DNA of 56,371 bases from Aquabacterium sp. (lineage in GTDB: Bacteria > Pseudomonadota > Gammaproteobacteria > Burkholderiales > Burkholderiaceae_C), in assembly GCF_016195855.1 (NCBI RefSeq), contig NZ_JACPYU010000026.1:1-56371 (forward strand), in the 5' to 3' direction. How positions within the stretch are numbered: the stretch's first letter is position 1; every line of letters starts with the position of its first letter. Below the pieces are notes generated by a model, which searched no databases, was not told the DNA's origin, and was given only the letters and a program-made list of their open reading frames with translations. A program made the translations under genes and the position numbers. Below, piece by piece: positions 44,444-53,391 of the stretch.

Positions 44444-44710
44444 TTACTTGGCGGCGCCAGCTTCCTTTTCGCACTTCTTCATGAAGCTGCTCTTGGCGGC
44501 GCCGGCCAGTGCCTTGCCATTCTTGTCGACGGCCTTGGTGGCGCAAGCAGCCCCACCTTCTTCCTTTTCGCACTTCTTCATGAAGCTGCTTTTGGCAGCG
44601 CCGGCCAGTGCCTTGCCGTTCTTGTCGACGGCCTTGGCTTCGCAGGCGGGGCCGGCATGGGCCAGGGTGGACAGGAGGGCCAGGGAGACGGAAGCAATCA
44701 GAGCGCGCAT
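44444..44710 (-). CDS. PsiF-repeat small exported protein
   Basis: 88 residues; signal peptide MRALIASVSLALLSTLAHAG, then two nearly identical 33-residue units containing KAVDKNGKALAGAAKSSFMK and ending KCEKE. The spacing C..A....L.G..K..FM..C matches the PsiF repeat of phosphate-starvation-inducible proteins. Periplasmic, function unknown. The two copies are almost identical in DNA too, so the duplication is recent or kept uniform. Confidence 0.8.
   Translation of the reverse strand: MRALIASVSLALLSTLAHAGPACEAKAVDKNGKALAGAAKSSFMKKCEKEEGGAACATKAVDKNGKALAGAAKSSFMKKCEKEAGAAK
44462..44640. repeat. Direct repeat encoding the two PsiF units
   Basis: Two copies of about 78 bases, offset by 99 bases (starting at 44462 and 44561), differing at only a few positions. 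The intact reading frame shows in-frame duplication of 33 codons. Confidence 0.85.
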
Positions 44711-44817
44711 GTCAGAACTCCAGTTGGGTATGAGGTTGTGAGCCGGGCCGACCTCGGCCTCGCCTTTGCTCTCAACGCATCATAGTCAGATTTGGATGAC
44801 GCGCGTGCGACGCGAAA

Positions 44818-46155
44818 TCACATGATCCGCCGCGGGTGCGCCAGCGCTTCGTGCGCGGCATGCAGGCGCCGCACCAGCACGCGGATGAAGGCCTCGTCGA
44901 ACAGGTGCCGGCAGGCGGGGCTCAATTGCTGCATGGCTTCGGGCGTGAAGGAGATCGTCGTGGTCGGCTCCGTCACCACCACATCGGTGCTGTGGCGACG
45001 CAACTCCGGGCTGGGCGCCAGATAGGCCATCTCACCCACGGACGTGCCTGCACCCAGCAGGGCCACGCGCTTGGCATTGCGGTACACCTCGACACTGCCT
45101 TGCGCAATGATGTGGAAGGTGCGCCCCTCTTCACCCCGGCGGTACAGCGCATGCCCGAAGGAAAAGCGCTGCCACTTGGCGCGGTGCACCACTTCCCACA
45201 ACTCCACATCGCCAAACAGCGAGAAGAAGTCCAGCGAGCGCAGCAGGTTGAAGCGCTCGGAGTCCAGCACGCCCTGCATGTGGCCGCGCGGCACCTTGTG
45301 CTCGGTGATCAGGCCCGACAGCGCTTGTGCAAAGGCATCCCAGTTGGGGTAGCGGTCCTTGGGGTCCTTGGCCAGTGCCGTCAAGATGACCTTGTCGACC
45401 GATTCATTCACGCCCGCACGCATGCCCGCCAGCGGTGGGGCGTCCTGGTTGTAGATGAGGTTCATCAGCGCCGCTTGCGAGGGCGCATCAAACGGGGGCT
45501 TGCCCGCCACCAGGTGGTAGAGCACGGCGCCCAGGCCATAGATGTCGGCGCGGCAATCGGGCACCTGGCCGTCCAGTTGCTCAGGCGACATGTAGGCCAG
45601 CGAGCCCACCTGGTGCACCTGTGTCGAATCGGCAGCCAGGTTCAGCACGCTGCCAAAGTCGGTGATCTTCACATCGGTGACCATGCCCTGCGAGTTCGTG
45701 ATGGCCAGGATATTGGCGGGCTTCACGTCACGGTGGATCAGGCCCTGGCGGTACACATAACCCAGCGCCATCGCGCACTTGAAGCCGATTTCAACGATCA
45801 GCTCCAGGGGCAGCAACTGGTCCGCACGGCAATAGCTGCGCAGCGTCGTGCCCGGCACATACTCCATCACCACATAAGGCGAGGTCGGGTCCGGTACGGC
45901 GTCGTAGATCTGGATGACATTGGGGTGCTGCAGGCGCCCGACCAGGGCGGCCTCGGCGGCAAAGAAGCGGGCATACACCGGCCCGTCCACCGCATCGCCC
46001 AGGGCGGATGAGCGCACCCGCTTGATCGCGACATCGCGGTCATGGAAATCGTCGCGGCACAGGAAGACCTCGCTTGTGGCGCCTTCGCCCAGTCGCTTGA
46101 GGATCCGGTACTTGCCGATCAGCCCGGTTTCGAGGTCGATGTCGATGTCACCCAT
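44818..46155 (-). CDS. Ser/Thr protein kinase fused to a cyclic-nucleotide-binding-like domain
   Basis: 445 residues from ATG 46155. Kinase domain (15-290): glycine loop LGEGATSEVF, VAIK with K45, catalytic HRDVKPANIL with D143, metal-binding DFG with D166, SPEQ in the activation segment. C-terminal domain (about 320-445) resembles CRP/cNMP-binding folds (GEEGRTFHIIAQGSVEVYRN, GTSVGEMAYLAP). The arginine that binds the cyclic phosphate in true receptors is not obvious. No membrane segment. This suggests a cytosolic kinase gated by a ligand. Divergent from argS. Confidence 0.9.
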   Translation of the reverse strand: MGDIDIDLETGLIGKYRILKRLGEGATSEVFLCRDDFHDRDVAIKRVRSSALGDAVDGPVYARFFAAEAALVGRLQHPNVIQIYDAVPDPTSPYVVMEYVPGTTLRSYCRADQLLPLELIVEIGFKCAMALGYVYRQGLIHRDVKPANILAITNSQGMVTDVKITDFGSVLNLAADSTQVHQVGSLAYMSPEQLDGQVPDCRADIYGLGAVLYHLVAGKPPFDAPSQAALMNLIYNQDAPPLAGMRAGVNESVDKVILTALAKDPKDRYPNWDAFAQALSGLITEHKVPRGHMQGVLDSERFNLLRSLDFFSLFGDVELWEVVHRAKWQRFSFGHALYRRGEEGRTFHIIAQGSVEVYRNAKRVALLGAGTSVGEMAYLAPSPELRRHSTDVVVTEPTTTISFTPEAMQQLSPACRHLFDEAFIRVLVRRLHAAHEALAHPRRIM

Positions 46156-46320
46156 GGTGGCCCAGTGTGTTGTGCGCCCCAGGATCGCAAAATGATCCTT
46201 TGGCAGCCAATGACGCCATCCTCCCACTGTGCGCGCTTTGCCGCCGGCTGAAAAGGCCCCGTCAAAGTGTGCATTTCTTGGCGCTTTACACAGATCAGGG
46301 GCAAAAGCGGCCCGCCCTCG

Positions 46321-46326
46321 TAGAAT
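46321..46326 (+). promoter_or_regulatory. Candidate -10 element of argS
   Basis: TAGAAT ends seven bases before the argS ATG (46334), so transcription would begin at or next to the start codon. No convincing -35 is visible and no Shine-Dalgarno fits between, so a leaderless or very short-leader argS mRNA is possible. Confidence 0.4.
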
Positions 46327-46333
46327 CCCCGCC

Positions 46334-48025
46334 ATGATCCAAGCCAAGCGTGACCTTCTTTCTGCCCTGGGTGTGGCCCTGCGCCAAGTGGCGCCCGACG
46401 CCGACGCGTCGCTGACGCCCGTTTTCGAGGCCCCCAAGCAGGCCGCCCACGGTGACCTCGCCGTGACCGCTGCCATGCAGCTGGCCAAGCCCCTCAAAAA
46501 GAACCCCCGCGAGCTGGCCACCGCCCTGGTCGCCGCCCTGCAGGCGCAGCCCGCCGTGCAGCAGTGGGTGTCGGCCGTCGAGATCGCCGGGCCGGGCTTC
46601 ATCAACCTGCGCCTCAAGCCCGAGGCCAAGCAGGCCATCGTGACCGATGTGCTGGCTGATGGCGCCAAGTTCGGCTGGCAGCCCCTGTCTGACAAGAAGG
46701 TGCTGGTCGAGTTCGTTTCGGCCAACCCCACGGGCCCGCTGCACGTCGGCCACGGCCGCCAGGGCGCCCTGGGCGATGCCCTGTGCAACCTGTTCGAAAC
46801 GCAGGGCCAGGCCGTCACCCGCGAGTTCTATTACAACGACGCCGGCGTTCAGATCAGCACCCTGGCCTGGTCCACGCACGCGCGCATCAAGGGCCTCAAG
46901 CCCGGTGACGAGCACTGGCCCGAGTCCGCCTACAACGGCGACTACATCCAGGACATCGCCAACGACTTCCTGGCCAAGAAGACGGTCAAGGCCGACGACC
47001 GCGAGTTCACCGCCTCCGGTGACCCCGAAGACATCGACGGCATCCGCCAGTTCGCCGTGGCCTACCTGCGGCACGAGCAGGATCTGGACCTCAAAGCCTT
47101 CGGCGTGCGCTTTGACAACTACTACCTCGAATCCAGCCTGTACACCTCGGGCCGGGTGGATGCCGCCGTGCAGAAGCTGAAAGACGCCGGCAAGACCTTC
47201 GAAGAAGGCGGCGCGCTGTGGCTGCGCTCGACCGACTACGGTGACGACAAGGACCGCGTGATGCGCAAGTCCGACGGCGGCTACACCTACTTCGTGCCCG
47301 ATGTGGCCTATCACATCGCCAAGTGGGAGCGTGGCTTCCAGCAGTGCGTCAACATCCAGGGCTCCGACCACCATGGCACCATCGCCCGCGTGCGAGCCGG
47401 CCTGCAGGCCGCGGGCGTCGGCATCCCCCAGGGCTGGCCCGACTACGTGCTGCACAAGATGGTCACCGTGATGAAGAACGGCGAGGAGGTCAAGATCTCC
47501 AAGCGCGCCGGCTCTTATGTCACCCTGCGTGATCTGATCGAGTGGACCAGCAAGGACGCCGTGCGCTTCTTCCTGATCAGCCGCAAGGCCGACACCGAGT
47601 TCACCTTCGACGTGGACCTGGCCCTCAAGCAAAACGACGAGAACCCCGTGTTCTACGTCCAGTACGCCCATGCCCGCATCCACTCGGTGCGTGCCCAGTA
47701 CGTCGACAAGAGCGGTGGTGATCTGGCCTCCTTGGCCAAGGCCAACCTGGGGCTGTTGTCCGCTGAAACGGAACTGGCCTTGATGACCAAGCTGGCCGAA
47801 TTCCCTGGCATGCTGACCGCCGCTGCGCAAGGCCTGGCTCCGCACGACGTGGCCTTCTACCTGCGTGACCTGGCCAGTGCCTTCCACAGCTACTACGCCG
47901 CGGAACGTTTCCTCGTGGATGATGTCGAACTCAGCCGTGCCCGCGTGGCGCTGTTGACGGCCACCGCGCAGGTGCTGCGCAACGGCCTGGCGCTGTTGGG
48001 CGTGAGCGCGCCTGAAAAGATGTAA
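46334..48025 (+). CDS. argS: Arginyl-tRNA synthetase
   Basis: 563 residues from ATG 46334. Class I synthetase charging tRNA-Arg. HIGH motif as HVGH (137-140) in [23 protein letters not shown]-like KISKRAGS near 382, N-terminal additional domain, and C-terminal anticodon-binding DALR domain ([28 protein letters not shown]). Length is normal. First gene of a probable co-directional group with the SPOR gene (46 bases downstream). Confidence 0.97.
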   Translation: MIQAKRDLLSALGVALRQVAPDADASLTPVFEAPKQAAHGDLAVTAAMQLAKPLKKNPRELATALVAALQAQPAVQQWVSAVEIAGPGFINLRLKPEAKQAIVTDVLADGAKFGWQPLSDKKVLVEFVSANPTGPLHVGHGRQGALGDALCNLFETQGQAVTREFYYNDAGVQISTLAWSTHARIKGLKPGDEHWPESAYNGDYIQDIANDFLAKKTVKADDREFTASGDPEDIDGIRQFAVAYLRHEQDLDLKAFGVRFDNYYLESSLYTSGRVDAAVQKLKDAGKTFEEGGALWLRSTDYGDDKDRVMRKSDGGYTYFVPDVAYHIAKWERGFQQCVNIQGSDHHGTIARVRAGLQAAGVGIPQGWPDYVLHKMVTVMKNGEEVKISKRAGSYVTLRDLIEWTSKDAVRFFLISRKADTEFTFDVDLALKQNDENPVFYVQYAHARIHSVRAQYVDKSGGDLASLAKANLGLLSAETELALMTKLAEFPGMLTAAAQGLAPHDVAFYLRDLASAFHSYYAAERFLVDDVELSRARVALLTATAQVLRNGLALLGVSAPEKM

Positions 48026-48071
48026 TCGACCCCCCGGTCACCAAGAGTCACCCCAAGAGGACACCCTCAAC

Positions 48072-48764
48072 ATGAAATCCCAACGCGGAGGCTTCTTCCT
48101 CGGCATGATCGTCGGCCTGTTGATCGGGCTGGCGCTCGCTTTAGGCGTGGCGCTCTACATCACCAAGGTGCCGCTGCCCTTCATCGACAAGGTGCCCCAG
48201 CGCACCGCCGAGCAAGACGCCGCCGAGGCCCAGAAGAACAAGAACTGGGACCCCAACAGCCCGCTGTACGGCAAGAACCCCGCCAAGCCGCATGCGGTGC
48301 AGGTCGAAGAGGCCCCGGCTTCGTCGGCCGAGGGGGCATCCGGCGCCGCGCCTGCTGGCCAGGAGGTTCCGGTGGCGCCTGCGCCGGCGCTGGCACCATC
48401 CGCTTCCGCGGCATCGGCCGCCAGCGCGCCCAAGCCCGCCAAGGCAGCCAGCGCATCCGCTTCCAGTGTGCGCAACCCGGCGGCCATCCTGTCGGGCGAG
48501 GCCGTGTCCACCACTTCGGCCCCTGACTCGTTGAGTTACCAAGTGCAGGCCGGCGCCTATGGCAGCCAGGTCGAAGCCGAGCAACAACGCGCCAAGCTGG
48601 CCATGATGGGTCTTGAGCCCCGCATCCAGGAGCGCGAAGTCAACGGCCGCACGATGTACCGTGTCCGTATCGGGCCTTTTGCCCAGCGAGAACAAGCCGA
48701 TGAGGTTCGTGTCAAGCTGCAGGCCGCTGGCATCGATTCGGCCCTGGTCCGAATTCAGAAATAA
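48072..48764 (+). CDS. SPOR-domain membrane protein (FtsN-like)
   Basis: 230 residues: short cytoplasmic start, one membrane segment (8-30), Pro/Ala/Ser-rich periplasmic linker (60-155), C-terminal SPOR domain (157-230; YQVQAGAYGSQVEAEQQRAKLAMMGLEPRIQEREVNGRTMYRVRIGPF). SPOR binds denuded glycan strands at the division septum, and the topology is that of FtsN. It lies between argS and dsbA, the usual place for this gene in Burkholderiales. Confidence 0.9.
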   Translation: MKSQRGGFFLGMIVGLLIGLALALGVALYITKVPLPFIDKVPQRTAEQDAAEAQKNKNWDPNSPLYGKNPAKPHAVQVEEAPASSAEGASGAAPAGQEVPVAPAPALAPSASAASAASAPKPAKAASASASSVRNPAAILSGEAVSTTSAPDSLSYQVQAGAYGSQVEAEQQRAKLAMMGLEPRIQEREVNGRTMYRVRIGPFAQREQADEVRVKLQAAGIDSALVRIQK

Positions 48765-48794
48765 AAGCCTAGGGCTTACCGAAAGGACGTTTTC

Positions 48795-49457
48795 ATGAAC
48801 CGCCGTGAGTTTTCTATCCAGACCCTGGGTGCCGTGGGTCTGGGCATGAGCGCCAACCTGCTGCCCAATCTGGCACTGGCGCAAGGTGGCGAGCCGGTTG
48901 AGGGCACCCACTACGTCAAGCTGTCCCAGGCTGCGCCCACTTCCGCGCCCGTCGGCAAGATCGAGGTCGTCGAGTTCTTCTGGTATGGCTGCCCGCACTG
49001 CAACCACTTCGAGCCCTACCTGGCTGCCTGGGCCGCCAAGCTGCCCGCCGACGTGGTCTTTCGCCGCGTGCCCGTGGCCTTCCGCGAGACACCATTCGGC
49101 ATCCACCAGCGCCTGTTCTACGCGCTCGAAGCCATGGGCCTGTTGCCTGCCCTGCACGCCAAGGTCTTCCATGCCATCCATGAAGAAGGTCTCAAGCTGG
49201 ACAAGCCCGAGCTGATCGGTGACTTCATCGCCAAGCAAGGTGTGGACAAGGCCAAGTTCCTGGGCGTGATGGAGTCGTTTGGCGTGCAGACCAAGTGCCG
49301 CCAGGCCCGCACCCTGGCCGATGCCTACAAGATCGATGGCGTGCCCACCGTGGGCATCGCCGGCCAGTACTACACCTCGGTGGGCCTCAATGGCACGCCC
49401 GAGAAGGCCCTGGCCACGACCGACGCCCTGATCAACAAGGTGCGCAGGGCCCGTTAA
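48795..49457 (+). CDS. dsbA: Thiol:disulfide interchange protein DsbA
   Basis: 220 residues; periplasmic oxidase forming disulfides in exported proteins. Active site C66-P-H-C69 in FFWYGCPHCNHF, cis-Pro in GVPTVGI. The signal region begins MNRREFSIQTLGAVGLG and so has a twin-arginine pattern (RR-x-F), unlike the SRP/Sec signal of Escherichia coli DsbA. Shine-Dalgarno GAAAGGA before the ATG. 30 bases after the SPOR gene. Confidence 0.93.
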   Translation: MNRREFSIQTLGAVGLGMSANLLPNLALAQGGEPVEGTHYVKLSQAAPTSAPVGKIEVVEFFWYGCPHCNHFEPYLAAWAAKLPADVVFRRVPVAFRETPFGIHQRLFYALEAMGLLPALHAKVFHAIHEEGLKLDKPELIGDFIAKQGVDKAKFLGVMESFGVQTKCRQARTLADAYKIDGVPTVGIAGQYYTSVGLNGTPEKALATTDALINKVRRAR

Positions 49458-49568
49458 GCGCCGCCTTGGGAGGGGCGTGTGGGCCCCTTGTTCCCGTGTG
49501 TGTATATCCGACCGTGGTGCGCCGGTTTCGCCAAATTGACCACCACGGCGCAGCGCTTCATGGCTACA

Positions 49569-50228
49569 ATGAATGCAAAATTCATGCCGAAGATGCTGCT
49601 GACTTTCCCTAACTTTTCTCGCCTGACCTTGGCTTGCGGCTTGCTCGCCGCCATGTGGGTCGCGCCCGCCTGGGCCGAGAAATCCGATCGCTCGCAACCG
49701 CTCAATTTCGCGGCCGACTCTGCCCGGGTGGATGACGCACAGCGCCTGAACATCCTCAGCGGCAACGTCGAGATCACCAAGGGCACCATGACGGTGCACG
49801 CTGACCGCGTGGAGGTCCGCCAGAACACCGATGGCACACAAACGGCCACCGCGCTGGGCGGCCCAGGTGGCCGGGCCTATTTCAAGCAAAAGCGCGAAGG
49901 CGTGGACGAGGCCATCGAGGGCGAAGCCGAAAAGGTCGTCTACGAAGGCAAGGATGACACCGTGCACTTCACGGGGCGCGCCGTCATGCGCCGCCTCAAG
50001 GGCGTCACGCTGACCGACGAAGTCACCGGCCAGGCCATCATCTACGACAACAAGACCTCGGTCTTCCAGGTCGTGGGCAATGCGGGCAACACCACGACCA
50101 CCAAGGGCCGTGTGCGCGGCGTGATCACGCCACGTGGCGGTGAGCCCACCCCGGCACCTGCCCCCAAGGACAAGGACGTCAACCTCACGCCGGCCTCCGG
50201 CCTGTCGAAACCGGAAGGCGCGCGCTGA
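49569..50228 (+). CDS. lptA: LPS export periplasmic protein LptA
   Basis: 219 residues from ATG 49569; ATGs at 49560, 49584 and 49593 are alternatives and no Shine-Dalgarno decides. Signal peptide ends ..AAMWVAPAWA. The LptA/OstA beta-jellyroll fold follows (PLNFAADSARVDDAQRLNILSGNVEITKGTMTVHADRVEVRQN). LptA bridges LptC in the inner membrane and LptD/E in the outer membrane. It is followed by lptB at three bases. lptC, normally just upstream, is absent. Confidence 0.92.
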   Translation: MNAKFMPKMLLTFPNFSRLTLACGLLAAMWVAPAWAEKSDRSQPLNFAADSARVDDAQRLNILSGNVEITKGTMTVHADRVEVRQNTDGTQTATALGGPGGRAYFKQKREGVDEAIEGEAEKVVYEGKDDTVHFTGRAVMRRLKGVTLTDEVTGQAIIYDNKTSVFQVVGNAGNTTTTKGRVRGVITPRGGEPTPAPAPKDKDVNLTPASGLSKPEGAR

Positions 50229-50231
50229 ACC

Positions 50232-51005
50232 ATGTCCGTGTCGCCTTCCCCCGTCTCCGCTGAAACCAGTCAACTGCGCGCCGAGGGCCTCAAGAAGCGC
50301 TACGGCGCCCGCACCGTGGTGCACGACGTCCATGTGGCCGTCAAGGCCGGTGAAGTGGTCGGTTTGCTGGGCCCCAACGGTGCCGGCAAAACCACCAGCT
50401 TCTACATGATCGTGGGCTTGGTGCGCGCCGATGCCGGCCAGATCGACATCGATGGTCAGCGCGTCGAGCGCTTGCCCATTCACCAGCGCTCCCGCCTGGG
50501 CTTGAGCTACCTGCCGCAAGAGGCCTCGATCTTTCGCCAGCTCAATGTCGAGGACAACATCCGTGCCGTGCTGGAGCTGCAGGTCGATGAGCACGGCAAG
50601 CGCCTGAGCAAGCCCGTCATCGACGAGCGCCTCAACACCTTGCTGCACGACCTGAGCATCGAGAAGCTGCGCACCAGCCCCTCCCTGGCCCTGTCGGGTG
50701 GTGAGCGCCGCCGCGTCGAGATCGCCCGCGCCCTGGCCACACAGCCGCGCTTCATCCTGCTGGATGAGCCCTTCGCTGGTGTGGACCCGATCGCCGTGAT
50801 CGAGATCCAGCGCATCATCAGCTTCCTCAAGGCGCGCGGCATCGGTGTGCTGATCACCGACCACAACGTGCGCGAAACCTTAGGGATTTGCGACCGGGCC
50901 TACATCATCAGCGAGGGGCGTGTGCTGGCTGAAGGCCGCCCGGCTGACATCATCAACAACGCCGAGGTCCGCAAGGTCTACCTGGGCGAGCACTTCCGCA
51001 TGTGA
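50232..51005 (+). CDS. lptB: LPS export ABC transporter ATPase LptB
   Basis: 257 residues; Walker [11 protein letters not shown]-loop [10 protein letters not shown], signature [10 protein letters not shown], Walker [11 protein letters not shown], switch His in TDHNVRE. LptB powers extraction of LPS from the inner membrane with LptF/G. Three bases after lptA; rpoN follows at 26 bases. Confidence 0.96.
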   Translation: MSVSPSPVSAETSQLRAEGLKKRYGARTVVHDVHVAVKAGEVVGLLGPNGAGKTTSFYMIVGLVRADAGQIDIDGQRVERLPIHQRSRLGLSYLPQEASIFRQLNVEDNIRAVLELQVDEHGKRLSKPVIDERLNTLLHDLSIEKLRTSPSLALSGGERRRVEIARALATQPRFILLDEPFAGVDPIAVIEIQRIISFLKARGIGVLITDHNVRETLGICDRAYIISEGRVLAEGRPADIINNAEVRKVYLGEHFRM

Positions 51006-51031
51006 GCGGGGTAACCAGGTAGTCAGCAGCC

Positions 51032-52567
51032 ATGAAGCCATCCTTGCAGTTCCGGCTGTCCCAACACCTTGCGCTGACCCCGCAACTGCAGCAGTCCATC
51101 CGCCTGCTGCAACTGTCCACACTGGAGCTGCACCAGGAAGTCGAGCAGATGCTCGAACAGAACCCCTTCCTGGAGCCTGAAGAAGAGTTCTCGCCGCTGG
51201 AAACCGCGGCCACCGCCGAGTTCGAGCGCCAGCGCAACGAGCGTGTCAGCACCGAAGACAGCGGCGCCGATCGCGAAGGCGGCATCGGCGAGGCCGAAAC
51301 CCCCGCGCTGGACACCGCCGATCTGGGCACCACTGAGCGTGACGACTGGGAAAACGGCACCGAGCGCGATGACTTCGACGGCATCCGCGAAACCCCCTCG
51401 CGTCAGAACGACGACGATGACTACGACCCGCTCGAACGCAACGCCGTCTCCATCTCGCTGCAGGAGCACCTGCGCCAGCAACTGGGTGGCACACGCCTGA
51501 GCGCCCGGGACATGGCCGCCGTGGACATCCTCATCGAGTCGCTCAATGAAGATGGTTACCTGGCCGACCCGCTCGAGGACATCGCCCTCAGCCTGCTGCC
51601 CGAAGACGCCGATGAAGACACGCGCGAAGAGGTGCTCTCCACCTTGCGCTGTGCCCTGGGCTGGTTGCAGAACCTGGAGCCCGTCGGCGTGGGGGCCGCC
51701 AACCTGTCAGAGTGCCTGGTCCTGCAATTGCGCACCCTGCCGGTCAGCGAAACCCGTCAGGTCGCCATCCTGATCTGCCAGCATCACCTGGAGTTGCTGG
51801 CCCGCCGTGACACCAAAAAGCTGATGGCCGCGACCGGCGCTGACGAAGCCATGATCAAGGCCGCGCAAGGCCTCATCGTCTCGCTGGAGCCCAAACCCGG
51901 TCGCGCCTTCACGCGCGCCGAAGCCAACATCATCGTGCCCGACGTCATCGTGCAGAAGTCGGGCCGGGGCTGGAAGGTGGTGCTCAACCCCGACGTCATG
52001 CCCAAGCTGCGCATCAACGACCTGTATGCGCAGGCCTTGCGCTCCACGCGCTCGCCGCGCGGCACGGCGGCCACCGAAAGCCACACGGCCCTGAGCTCGC
52101 GCCTGCAAGAGGCCCGCTGGTTCGTCAAGAACATCCAGCAGCGTTTCGACACCATCCTGCGCGTCTCCAATGCCATCGTCGAGCGGCAGAAGAACTTCTT
52201 CACCCATGGTGAAATCGCCATGAAGCCGCTGGTGCTGCGCGAGATCGCCGATGAACTCGGCCTGCACGAGTCCACCATCTCGCGCGTGACCACGGCCAAG
52301 TACATGAACACCCCCTTCGGGACTTTCGAGCTCAAGTACTTCTTCGGCTCGTCGCTCAATACCGAGGCGGGTGGCAACGCATCGAGCACCGCCGTGCGCG
52401 CGCTCATCAAGCAACTGGTGTCCGCAGAAAACCCCAAAAAGCCCTTGTCGGACAGCCAGCTGTCCAACATGCTGGAAGAGCAGGGCATCCAGGTCGCCCG
52501 CCGCACTGTGGCCAAATACCGCGAAGCCCTCAAGATCGCGCCGGCCAACCTGCGCAAGGCGCTCTGA
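51032..52567 (+). CDS. rpoN: RNA polymerase sigma-54 factor
   Basis: 511 residues; region I MKPSLQFRLSQHLALTPQLQQSIRLLQLSTLEL, acidic region II (about 45-140), core-binding and DNA-binding region III, and the RpoN box RRTVAKYREAL near the C-terminus. Directs transcription from -24/-12 promoters with enhancer-binding activators. Placement after lptB is conserved across many proteobacteria. Confidence 0.97.
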   Translation: MKPSLQFRLSQHLALTPQLQQSIRLLQLSTLELHQEVEQMLEQNPFLEPEEEFSPLETAATAEFERQRNERVSTEDSGADREGGIGEAETPALDTADLGTTERDDWENGTERDDFDGIRETPSRQNDDDDYDPLERNAVSISLQEHLRQQLGGTRLSARDMAAVDILIESLNEDGYLADPLEDIALSLLPEDADEDTREEVLSTLRCALGWLQNLEPVGVGAANLSECLVLQLRTLPVSETRQVAILICQHHLELLARRDTKKLMAATGADEAMIKAAQGLIVSLEPKPGRAFTRAEANIIVPDVIVQKSGRGWKVVLNPDVMPKLRINDLYAQALRSTRSPRGTAATESHTALSSRLQEARWFVKNIQQRFDTILRVSNAIVERQKNFFTHGEIAMKPLVLREIADELGLHESTISRVTTAKYMNTPFGTFELKYFFGSSLNTEAGGNASSTAVRALIKQLVSAENPKKPLSDSQLSNMLEEQGIQVARRTVAKYREALKIAPANLRKAL

Positions 52568-52651
52568 GCCCTCACGCCGACCCTGCGCGCTTGACACAGA
52601 ACGTGGGCATCGATTCAGATCGGTGCCCGCCACCGCTTCACATCACACGAC

Positions 52652-53362
52652 ATGTTTGCTTCGCTCACGCACCTCATCAGCCTCCTGCCCTGGCAGGACT
52701 GGGGCGCGCTTGCCCTGTTCTGTTTCGGCTGGATCGGCTATGCACTGTTCGCCAGCCGTCGCGCCAAGGTTGAAAGCACCCTGCTGGCCAGCACCAACCA
52801 CTACCGGCGCCTGTGGATGGCCCAGGTCACCCACCGTGACCAGCGCATCGTGGACGCCGCCGTGGCGCAGAACCTCGCCAGCAGCCCCAGCTTCTGGGCC
52901 TCGACCACCATCCTGGTCCTGGGCGGCTTGCTGGCCGTGCTCGGCACCAACGAGCGCGCCAACGAACTCGTCAAGGACCTGCCCTTTGCCGCGCGCACCT
53001 CCATGCTGGTCTTCGACATCAAGATCATCGTGCTCCTGGCCGTGTTCGTGTACGCCTTCTTCCGCTTCACTTGGTCCATGCGCGTCTACTCCTTTGGCGC
53101 GATCCTGGTGGGCGCTGCGCCCAATACCGATGTATTCGAGCGCGGCGAGGCCGACCGCGAAGAGTTCGCCAACCGCGCGGGCAAACTCATGGGCATGGCC
53201 GCCGAAAGCTTCGCCGATGGCCTGCGCGCCTACTACATGTCTTTTGCCGTCATCGGCTGGTTCGTGTCCCCTGTGGCCTTTGCCATGGGCACCCTGGCTG
53301 TCCTGTGGGTCCTCTATCGGCGAGAATTCCGCTCCGATGTGCTGGCCATCCTGCGTGCCTGA
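52652..53362 (+). CDS. DUF599 membrane protein
   Basis: 236 residues with about four membrane segments (15-32, 85-103, 125-145, 200-222). The motifs WMAQVTHRDQRIVDAAVAQNL, FFRFTWSMRVYSFGAILVGAAP and ANRAGKLMGMAAESFADGLRAYYMSFAVIGWFVSP are the DUF599 core. Function unknown. Located after rpoN, 84 bases apart. Confidence 0.85.
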   Translation: MFASLTHLISLLPWQDWGALALFCFGWIGYALFASRRAKVESTLLASTNHYRRLWMAQVTHRDQRIVDAAVAQNLASSPSFWASTTILVLGGLLAVLGTNERANELVKDLPFAARTSMLVFDIKIIVLLAVFVYAFFRFTWSMRVYSFGAILVGAAPNTDVFERGEADREEFANRAGKLMGMAAESFADGLRAYYMSFAVIGWFVSPVAFAMGTLAVLWVLYRREFRSDVLAILRA

Positions 53363-53391
53363 GCGCATCACCAACCGATTCCTGCCCCACC

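Noticed and set aside
48141..50864. Long - strand open frame (over 900 codons) across the SPOR gene, dsbA, lptA and lptB
   Set aside because: It runs opposite four recognised genes and has composition typical of antisense frames in high-GC DNA.
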